Below, one piece after another: positions 1 to 10,200 of a stretch of DNA of 17,396 nucleotides (positions are counted from its first letter, which is position 1; each line of letters starts with the position of its first letter). The notes under the pieces are model-generated. The model had not been told where the DNA came from, did not search any database, and worked only from the letters and a program-made list of their open reading frames with translations. The position numbers were made by a program, and so were the translations under genes. The DNA is from Acanthaster planci (Eukaryota; Echinodermata; Asteroidea; Valvatida; Acanthasteridae), in the NCBI RefSeq assembly GCF_001949145.1, contig NW_019091469.1:10797-28192 (forward strand), written 5' to 3'.

Positions 1-1013
1 AAAACATGATTGATTTGCATCGGAATGAAGTATTGGCCTCGATAAAAAGGGTGTATGTTTTGGAGGTTACTGTTTGTAACTCCCAATCCATAGGGTCTAG
101 TTCTGGGGTTTGAATCCTGTAGCCGGGCATATGCTGTGATCTTGGGCAGTTCACTTTAGCCTATTGTCTCTAGTAGGCCATATAAACTGGCCAAGAATTT
201 TTATGTGTTATCATTGCTGCGAGCAAGCGTGAAGTGACACATTTATCCACTAGCAGGACAATTCACGTACCGCACCCTATTCAAAATTGCACCCTGACCT
301 CTGATCTGAATTAATACCCAATAACATATCAATGACAAATTTAATATATACTAATTCTTTCTGGTACTCAAGTGAATACATCTCCATGTCTCCTGTGCCG
401 GTCTAAAATGCTGTTTTAAGACCAGCCAAGCACATATTTATTTCCATTCACATATATCATTTTGGACAGAGTCAAAGGAAATTAATAAATTCCCAAAGCT
501 TTTGTTCAAAAATATTCCTTCATTTCCTAGAACACCCCTGTCCATTTGATGGTATATTCCTTTTGCAAGTAGTCGAGAAGAATCTCCCTATAATATGGAC
601 TTGGCACACGCGTGGCATTCCCCCTGCCATGGGCACACAGACTCTTGACCAATCTGAATCGATTAAACTGTTTTGTATCCAGGTGCCAGTGCGTGCTTTA
701 CACAATGGGCATTAACAAATGTTAATACACAGTCATTTCGATCAACATAAAAGCATCTTCTGATTCTCATTTCCTTAATAGAAATTGGAAGATATATTAA
801 AAAAAGCCTCCAAGAGATAAAACATAGAGTCGGTTTTTTTTTCCAGCACTTACAGTTTCTTTGTCGTGTGATTGCTGTGTCTTTATGAAGGTTGCCACAT
901 TTTCAGAAGAATTTATAAAGTGAATATGTATTGTGTTGATTGTTTATCATGGCAAGTGTTGAAGTGCTGGCATACATTAACATGTAAAACAAAAATTTTC
1001 TTTTTGTTTTTAG
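1..1013. other. Upstream non-coding stretch, probably an intron of the HYR/CUB gene
   Basis: No exon is supported here. The first clear exon starts at 1014 with an incomplete codon, so an upstream exon must exist, and this stretch is most simply the last part of the intron before it. An open segment at 531-682 sits between AG and GT dinucleotides, but it does not read as a HYR module and its end phase does not fit the next exon. A pyrimidine-rich tract precedes the acceptor at 1012-1013. There is no tRNA and no obvious promoter. Confidence 0.5.
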
Positions 1014-1256
1014 ATAACGAGGATCCCAGTATCATGTGCCCAGATGACTTGATTAGATATACTGATGTTGGAAAGGCCAATACCACTGTCACTCTACCTG
1101 CTGCTACAACAAGTGACAACTCTGTGACATCATTGACAGTGACTACCAATCCATCTGGGTCTCCTGTCCTTGGTATTGGCAACCATACTGTGACATACAC
1201 TGTTACTGATGATAGTGGGAATCCTGCATCATGCAATATCACAGTCACAATCAAAG
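1014..1256 (+). CDS. Exon 1 in window: HYR module 1
   Basis: This 243-nt exon follows a TTTTGTTTTTAG acceptor and ends at AAAG|gtcagt, with phase 1 at both ends. It encodes a complete HYR module. DNEDPSIMCP supplies the first cysteine, PAATTSDNS lies in the middle, and GNHTVTYTVTDDSGNPASC supplies the T.D.SGN..C signature with the second cysteine, followed by a NITVT final strand. N-x-T sites occur at ANTT, GNHT and CNIT. It is the paralogue of exon 3, with 9 of 81 residues different. An open frame on the opposite strand here is a shadow of this exon. Confidence 0.92.
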
Positions 1257-4200
1257 GTCAGTTCATGCAATCAAGTGACAGCTAGTTTGAAGTTAACAGT
1301 TGCTATAAATGTGGAGAACAGCAATGCAGGGTTGTGAAACATATTAAATCTCTCCTGTTAGACTTTAATTTATTCTGAAAGCAGATTCACTTTTAGCATT
1401 GTGGGTTGATGTTTTATTCATTTTGTTAAACTTTTGATCATCAAAGGGTTGTGTTCAAGGTCGGCAAAGATAAGAAATTCTTGCACTAAAAAATGGGCAG
1501 TACACATGTGTGTGCCTATATGTGACACTAGTTTCCCACTCAAGTCAAGTTGTAAGTCAAAGAAATCTTAACCCTTTTATTTGGCATTTTTCAACAGATG
1601 AAGAGCGGCCCAATCTGATTTGTCCAGCCAACATCACAAGGCACACAGATGAGGGTCAGTCATTTGCCACTGAGACCTACAGCCCTCTTGTTCTGTCTGA
1701 TAATGATGGGAACATGCCAAATCTGACGTCAGACCACCCTGGAAACACCTTTTCAATTGGAGAGACAATTGTCACATTGACTGCAAGAGATTTGTCAGGC
1801 AATGAGATTAATTGTTCATTCTCCATAATTGTCGAAGGTGAGCTTCAGTGCAGTGTGTGTTTCAAAGATTTTAACTCCCCCTACCTCAAATTTAACAATT
1901 GGAAATGGAAAAAACCAAATGAAATTGTCATCCGTCCATCACACTTTCTGACGTTAAGTTGCATTTATTAAACAGTGATCTAATTTTCATGTACACTGTA
2001 ACAAAAACTAGTAAAGGGATTTCAGATTTTTCTTTTTTAGATTAATGTCATAGGAGGATGTTAAGCCCAATTTTGTCATTCCCTGACACTCAAGGAACCT
2101 TGAGGGCCAGACATAAATGTCCGAGTTCTTTTGTTTTAGACAATGAGGATCCCCGTCTCATGTGCCCGGATGACTTGATAAGGAATACCGATGTTGGACA
2201 AGCCAATACCACCGTCATTCTACCTGCTGCTACAGCAAGTGACAACTCTATGACATCATTGACAGTGACTACCAATCCATCTGGGTCTCCTGTCCTTGGT
2301 ATTGGCAACCATACTGTGACATACACGGTTACTGATGACAGTGGGAATCCTGCATCATGCAATATCACAGTCACAGTCAGAGGTCAGTTAATCTGTTTCT
2401 TATTGTTATCATATCTCTCAGTTAGGAAAAAGAGAATGTAAATTTATTATTGAAATGATTCCTACCTGTATAATCTGACTGTTTGTCATTGCCAATAGGT
2501 TGATTCTGTCATCTCAGTTTGCTTAAACCTTATGAGGTTTTATCGCATAATCTGATATCAAATATGGACGAATATGGTTTGACATCAAAGCATTAACAAA
2601 TGCTTAAAATGTGATTAATTATTGATGTATAAGAATGATTCACATCATAGAGTGATAAATTTGATAGAATTTCTTTGTTGTCAACTTGGTTGTGGAATAA
2701 AATACTCTCAAGATGTGTAACTTGTGGTCGTGTTTTATTGAGCACTGTCCTGTGATTCTGACATCTCTTGGCATGCCCTTGGATGTAAAGATAAAGAAAT
2801 GAACTTGTGTGATAAGCCACAGGAGTGTATGTTGCTGCAGATGTGATACTAGTTTTGTGCAATATACACTCCACACGTTGCTGTTGTTTTGCATAGCTGT
2901 CTGTAATTGCTGGTGATTCCGGCCTGTAGAAGTTTAACACCATATATTCATTCTACCGTTGTTGATGTTTTCTCTAATTTACGCTTGTTTACATTTTGTG
3001 AGAAGAAGGTTTATGAGAAGTGGCTCAGACCTTCCAGATTCAGGTATGCTTTCTCTGGCAGTGTGCCTGCAAGAAAAAAAGGAGAGGAATTCTACATGTA
3101 CATGGAAGGAATATGTAGATGAAAGATCTCTGGTACGATATGCATCTCTTCTTTGAAGAAGTGTTGTTTTGAAAAGAGCTGGTAGTGAGAGTATTCTCGA
3201 TTTTGTGATGTGTACTCTTGCTGTCTACAGGAGGAAAGAAAAAGTGTTTGCTCAGTGAAGGGATGAAATAGAGAAAGCCCTGCTGTTTGTTGCCATTTGA
3301 TTTCTGTTTTAGTTTCTCTTATTGATCCATCTTTAGTCCTACAGACTTTGTTGACAGTTTTGCAACCTGGAACTTTGATTTACTTGAAACCGTTTTCAAG
3401 TGGGATGCTGCATTTTTAAATCTTTATAACAAACATTTGACTTTTTCAACAGATGAGAAGCCACTAATCTGCAGTCAACAGACAGTTTGTGCTTGTGTTT
3501 TATTACATTTTTTTCACCTCAGTCAGGTCTTTCATTTAACATAAAATCTCGACCCTCCCTGTTGGCATCTTTCAACAGATAAAGAACCGCCCAACCTGAT
3601 GTGCCCGGCCAACATTACAAGGCAAACAGATACCGATCAGTCATTTGCCACTGAGACCTATAGCCCTCTTGTTCTGTCTGATAATGATGGGAACATGCCA
3701 AATCTGACGTCAGACCACCCTGGAAACACCTTTGCGATTGGAGAGACAATTGTCACATTGACTGCAAGAGATTTGTCAGGCAATGAGATTAATTGTTCAT
3801 TCTCCATAACTGTTGAAGGTGAGCTTCAGTGCAGTGTGTGTTTCAAAGATTTGAACTGCCCCAAATAATGATGTTGGAATGGAATAAAGTGAATTGAAAT
3901 GTCCAATATTTTGCTGCTACACTTCGTGAGATACATTTTATTGCACTAATGAAATACAAAGCGGATAGCTGTTGGAAACTTTAAAGTAACCTGGAGATGG
4001 ACATTGTTGGTTTCTCACCACCAAAAGGTCAGGGTTTATCAAGTGTGTCATCACCTCAATCAAAAAAGGAAAGACATTTTCTCATCGTTATTCTCATCAT
4101 TTGTCGCTTCTACTTGTGATTTCCACCCCTACCAACACAAGATGTACAGCAAGCCCGCTTTGGAATAGTGACATAAAATTCCCTCAATACTGGGCTTGTT

Positions 4201-7200
4201 CAAAAGCATTTGATTGACCAATACAGAAGCAGAATGATCTGGAGCAGGAGCCTCAAGCCAACCTGAGTAGACCTATCGGAGATTTCATCTAGTGCCTTGT
4301 GCGTGCCATTGTAATTCACCGGAGTTCTGGTAATTACGATCTAGTGTTTTGTTTTCAAATTTCAGTTTTATCATGATCCAATTGTATCTGCAGACTCTCA
4401 ACCTCCAGCTCTGGAGTGTCCGTCTGAGGTCATAGTGTACACTGATCAGCTAGTCTTCCCCCTGCAATTCTCAGGTCAGTAATCATTTTCAACACAGTGA
4501 ATTGCACATTTTGCTTTCCCTGTCTGCAGAGGCTGCCAGTTACCAGCAATGTCAGTAACCCCCATTATAATGAATGTGTTTGGCTTTCAATGGTCACTTT
4601 GGGCAATCCGTCAATCTGTGTGCAGTCAGTTAATCTTATAGCAAGATCTGTTGAAAGTTCCTACCATCACACCCAGTTGCCTTTTCTTTCCAGTTCACTT
4701 TTGAAAAAGGGAAATAAAGACCAAGATTTCGTGAAGGATCTTCCAGTAAAAGTAATCTCTGACATTCTGCGGTAAAATGAAATGCAACGGAAAGCAGATG
4801 CTCTGCATCATGTTCAGCAGTCTGAAGAACCTTCATGTGATGGGACTTGCTCCATGGCAGAGCCATGGTGTGCTGTTTGGCATGAGAACAATCAATAAAT
4901 GTCACAATCTCTCCACTTCCTTTTCCCTATTTGCCTTTTTTAGGTATCTGTTCTTTGTTGTGACCTCATTGATGTAATATCAATAGGGTCGATTCACATT
5001 ACGGTGCTCCACTAAATGGTTGCTATAGAGAGGCCACTGTTCAACTTTATGGTTGACAAAAGCATGGCAGCCTTGCCGCATTTTGCGTTTGACCTTACGT
5101 GAGTAGCCAACTTGGGCAAAGTTTTAATAGATTGGGACATTCCATGCAAAAGAAACAAGGAGGGATAAGTTAAAATTACCACTGTGTATGAATCTTCTTC
5201 CCTGTCAAACATAACTCAAGTTCCCAGCGCACATCGGAAGATTGGAATTTGTTGACTACTTCCCACTGTGCACTGCAAAAAAAAAAGCCTTTTCGTGGCA
5301 ACCTGTCGGTGGCGCACTGTATTGCGAGTCGCCTTGTATTATCCCCCAAAAAAGAGAAGGTGCATTAGCCATAGCCATGAGCATCACATGCTTTTATGGA
5401 AGCCATATCTTAGGGCTGCATCCACTACCCATGGATAATTGTGTCACTGGCAGTCACAGCCAGGACTTTAGGATGTATTCTAAGTACTTGTTATTTATTG
5501 ACAGGTTATGCCTCGTGGACAATCAACGTAACCGACAATTCACAAATGCCATTGCTCCGAAACGAATCCACACACCAGTCTGGCAGTTTCTTCAACACTT
5601 CCATTACGAATGTCACGCACACGGTAGTGGATGCCTACAATAATGTTAATCAGTGCTCCTTCTGTGTCATAATCATGGGTAAGGAGAAGTAATTTTGTTT
5701 GTTTCCTTTGTTTTCCCATTTGAGATTGAGCTCCTTAACTTGTTTAAGAAAGAGCCTTAGAGCCCTTTTTCCATTAAACTGGGCCTCGGTTTGACACAGG
5801 GACATGATCTGTTTTTAACAGTCACAACCGACCCTCAGAAATAAGGTTTTTACTGTGATGGTAATTACACTTGTGAAAACGGTTCATGCATTTCAGGATT
5901 TGTGAATACCATCTGCAACCCATCTGGAAGCGACTTGGACCTGTCTGAACTGGCCGGCAGGGGAGTCCGATACCATTTGCTTTCGCCAAACTTCAACATA
6001 AGTGAAACTTACCCCAGCAACAGCGATTGCACATGGCGCATCTCAGCGCCTGCCGGCACCCACATACGCGTCCGCTTTGAGGCGTTTGACACTGAGTTTG
6101 GCAAAGATGTTCTCACCTTGGGTAATGGCCTTGACTTTGCCCTGATCAACACAAGCCTGGCAAGGTACAGCGGCAAGTTGGTGGAGCTGGTGAATGGCAC
6201 GCATCACACCAAGGACCGAGTATACGGCAATGCCATCTGGCTTCATTTTGTGTCCGACCAGACCTTCGTGCAAAAATTCTTTGGTTTCTGGCTTCAGTTT
6301 GACTACATATCTGATCCACGTATGCAAATAATTTTCCTCGGTATTCTCCACAATTTTTACACAGTTTGGTTGCTAGCTTCAATTTGACTATGTGTCTGAT
6401 GCATGCATGCAAACAATTTTTGTCGGTATTCTGCATAAGTTTTACAAAGTAATCTTTTTGTAATTTTTTTACAAAGTAATCATAGCTATATCTTCAGAAA
6501 AATTTCCCCTGGCCCACCGTGTGCCTTTGGAGATGCTGATACCTGACATTGATCTCATAGCTTTCCCAAGGGGAATCTTAGCAGACCCTTGTCTTAGAGT
6601 AGGGTCATAGTGTTTATGGGACACGCACACACTGCTTATCTCACTTTGGCAGAGAGCAGAAGGTTGGAGATCCCAAATGTCAAAGTCATCCACATGGCTT
6701 GTATAACACATAAGCCACTGGAAACTTATGTCATCCACTAGGTATAGCTGCTTTCTTAGGCACTCATGCTATTTCGAGCTGTAGCCAGGTAATTTGGAGA
6801 CAGCTGAGTTAATTAAAGTTAGGTACATGTACGCGTCAGACTATAAACTATTTGTATAATAGGCCATTATGATGTTGTTCTCTTGCATACCAGATGTCAG
6901 AAAAGCCTAGTTATTCCTTTAACATTCTTTCATGTGATTTTGAATGGGATAAATGAATGGTTGATTAACCCGGCTTTCAACTGTCCCCTTTGCTTGTAGC
7001 CTGTAGAAACCACTGCAATTCATACAAGAGAAAGTTTAGGCTTGTGAAGTTGTGATCCATTGTCACGTTTATATGGACAGTGGCGGTGGGCTCCTGGTCG
7101 CAGTTGGATTTTGTGAGTTGCTTTTTTCCCTCACAATACTCCCGTGGGCAAACTTGTCAAGGTTGCAGTCAACTCCATTACGAGTCCCCACAAGTCCATT

Positions 7201-10200
7201 GCAAGTCCATCACAAAACATCCAGTCTTTAGCCAAGTCGCAACCTCTTGGAATCAATTGTGACTAAAGGCACTTGTTCATTACACCTCCTGCTACTTGTG
7301 ACTGGTCTTTTGAAAAGACTTGTGATTACCTCGACTGGGACACTGCAAGTTCTCTTGATAGCTGGGGGTTAGAGGGATTCAACTTCCTCTTGAGTGGCTT
7401 AAAATTAGGGAAGAAAGGAAGACGATAATAAATGCCCCCCCAACTCAATAACGATCTTCCTCCACCTAGCAAAAACCTTTTTGCATTCCTTCCTTGCTCT
7501 GCTTCAGGCTCATTGTACCCAGCCTCTCATTCGTTCTGTTCTGAGTTTGACGGGTTCCCTTGTCTGGACGGGTCATGCGTCAACATTTCCAAGCGATGTG
7601 ATGGTGTTGCCAATGACTGCCCCAGCAACGAAGACGAAACAGACTGCCCTCAAGGTACAGAAAACTGGAAATGTAACCTGTTTATCAGTGAGTTTAAGTG
7701 AGTTGGCAGTGAAGGTTGAGTGTCAATTATGAATTTGTTGATTTTTTTTTTCAAAACTACCATGGGGAAGTAGAGTTTTTAGTGATCTGTTTTTGGCATG
7801 CTATGGCGCAGACAGTTCTGAGATCCTACGTACCAAGTTACCAATTCTTCATCTTTTTCTTTTCAGCATGCAAGGGAATTGATTAACTTCATAATTGTAA
7901 TTGAGACTGTCTACATTTTAATAGCTGTCTACATCACTGCAGCATTTTCTGCATACCTGTGGCTTGAAAGAAATTAGATCCACATGTAAAAAGAAAACAA
8001 GTATGAAGAGTGAGTCTTGTTTCTTAAAACTGACCTTCACAAGTATCATAAGCCGATTGGGAAGTTCCTATTTTTTTTTCTAAAAAAAGTGTAAATTATT
8101 GTCTATAAGCTCCGGGGTGTCCAAAAATATTTTCCCCAAATGTTTCTTATAGAACATCAAAAGGATTGATCAGTTGATTGAAGAGTTGGTTTTACAGATT
8201 TTTTTTCTTTTTGTGTTCCAGTTTGTTCTGGGTCACTGCCACCCCAGAGTGCCAACTTTACAGCCGATAACGGTGTGTATTACACAGACATTGTGTCGGA
8301 TAATTACCCCGGCGAGTACCGACCATGCAACATGCGATGGAACATTGATTCAAACTTTGTTCAAGTAAGCACCACTTCATTGTGCTATTATTCTAGATAG
8401 CCTTTTATAAATTTCTTATTGAATTAAAGCAATTGCCGTATGCTTGTACAATTAACTTTCTTCAATTCCCCTTTTTTTAGTCACTACACAGACTGTTGCA
8501 AGTGCATCAGTTGTCAACCACATACGTGTGGTTCTAGACGTTTCTCTTCTTTTTAAATGTTCCAGAACCATATGAATAACAAGAAGAAAATGAAATCTTC
8601 GCTGTATAGTAACGCTCAATTTAAAAGCAGTAAAAGTGAAATGATCTATCTGTAGACGTCCCCCCCAAAAAATTAGCATAAGTTGAGCCAAGCACCCTCT
8701 GTACTGAAAGCAAACAAACATCTGTCACTGAAGTGCAACAATTGAAGTCATAACATCCAGCATTATGCAGATTTGGAATGTTTATTATACAATGCAGTAA
8801 CCGTAGTAGTTGGGAAATGTGTCTCAGCTTTGGTAAAAAGTAGACAATTGTTCTGTAATGATGTAGGTTTTTGGCAATAAACACAGTGCGGTCTGTCAAT
8901 AATTGTCCGGTATGATTGCATATAATCTGCAGCTGTTTAAGGAGTTACTTGCACCATTTGGAATCCATTTTGTACGGTTGTTTAGATCTTCACTTTAACA
9001 GCTTTTTGTGCCCTTTTTTGTTTTGCACGTAGTCTGTTCGCATTGTGGTGATGGATATTCAAATTGGGGCTCAGGACCGGCTGTACATCGTAGACCAGGG
9101 CACAGGGAATGCAGTGACGTCAGACATCGACTCATTGGTCAGCCTGCATATAACGAGCAGCACGAGCCTTGCCGTGATCTTTGAGAGCTCAGGTGGAGCG
9201 CAGCATGGCTTCTGGATCAGGGTGTGGCGATACATCCCTGGGAGAAATGGTGAGTGCTGATGCTGTAGCATAGGTTTAAAGATTTTCAGCTACAGGCTGG
9301 TTGCAGCACAAAACCTCTATGCTGATCAAGATGTACTCTAGTTGTATGCAAATTAGTAGCACCAGCAGAAAAGGATGAACAGGGCCTGAACTTTCAAGGG
9401 GAGTTTGAATTTACCAAATGAAACAGTAGAAACAGTCTGTAATAATAAGCAGGTCATGCTGAAAGATGTGATCCATCAACCGTCCATCTTTCCCTGAGTC
9501 TCATGCTGTGGACATGCATGTGTGCCTCATTTCCCTGTAGATTTGTAAACAAACACACATGTAGTGTCCATCAAGTCTACGGAAGTGGAAAGTGCAGAGA
9601 ACTTGCATAATTTTTTTGGGCCACATGAATGGCCTGTTTTTATGGGTAATGGTGGAGCCTGGGTGGCACAACGGATGGACTCATAGTAAGCAGTATCATG
9701 CATGTTACCAAAATGATACTCAAGAGTCAGTGTGGTGTTGGACTTAATTTTTAAAAGTTCATGTTGCCTTTTCCAAAAAGCATGCTCTGGAACCAAAAGT
9801 TAATCACTGTGGATGATACGCTAAGTAGGTTTCTTTCAGTGCAAACCTACTGTCGTAGTATTCTTGTGGGCCATATTTCCCATCGAGAAGATTTTTCTTC
9901 TAATATTTCTTCTTGATTTGCGGCAGATTTTCTTGACTTCCCTGCATACTGCGAGAAAGCCTTGCACGGCGTGCTCTGTGGTACCGGCACAAGCGGCATC
10001 GCCACCTGTTTCCCTGACACAGAGAGATGCGATGGGGACACAGACTGCTTGACCTTCAACAATGATGAGAGGGACTGCCAAGCAGCCTCATACGGTGAGC
10101 AGCATATGAAACCAGAGATTTCATTCTGAGGAGAATGGGGAGGTTTGGGAATAAAACAGCAATATGCTGTGGGCAACGATAAAAGGTTCTGATTACTTTC

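Noticed and set aside
531-682. Open stretch between TTTCCTAG and CAG|gtgcca that might be an earlier exon with a C-P opening.
   Set aside because: It would end in phase 0 while the next exon needs phase 1, and after the first residues it matches no HYR, CUB, LDLa or sushi pattern. The opposite strand is also open, so chance is as likely.
913-1254. Open frame on the minus strand over HYR exon 1, and a near-identical one over exon 3 (2090-2374).
   Set aside because: They are antisense shadows. They look alike only because the HYR exons underneath are duplicates, and the + strand shows clear HYR motifs and splice sites.
2031-2060. Pyrimidine tract and AG at 2040 as an alternative acceptor before HYR 3.
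   Set aside because: The phase-1 frame after it meets TAA at once, and the acceptor at 2138-2139 gives a full module of the same length as exon 1.
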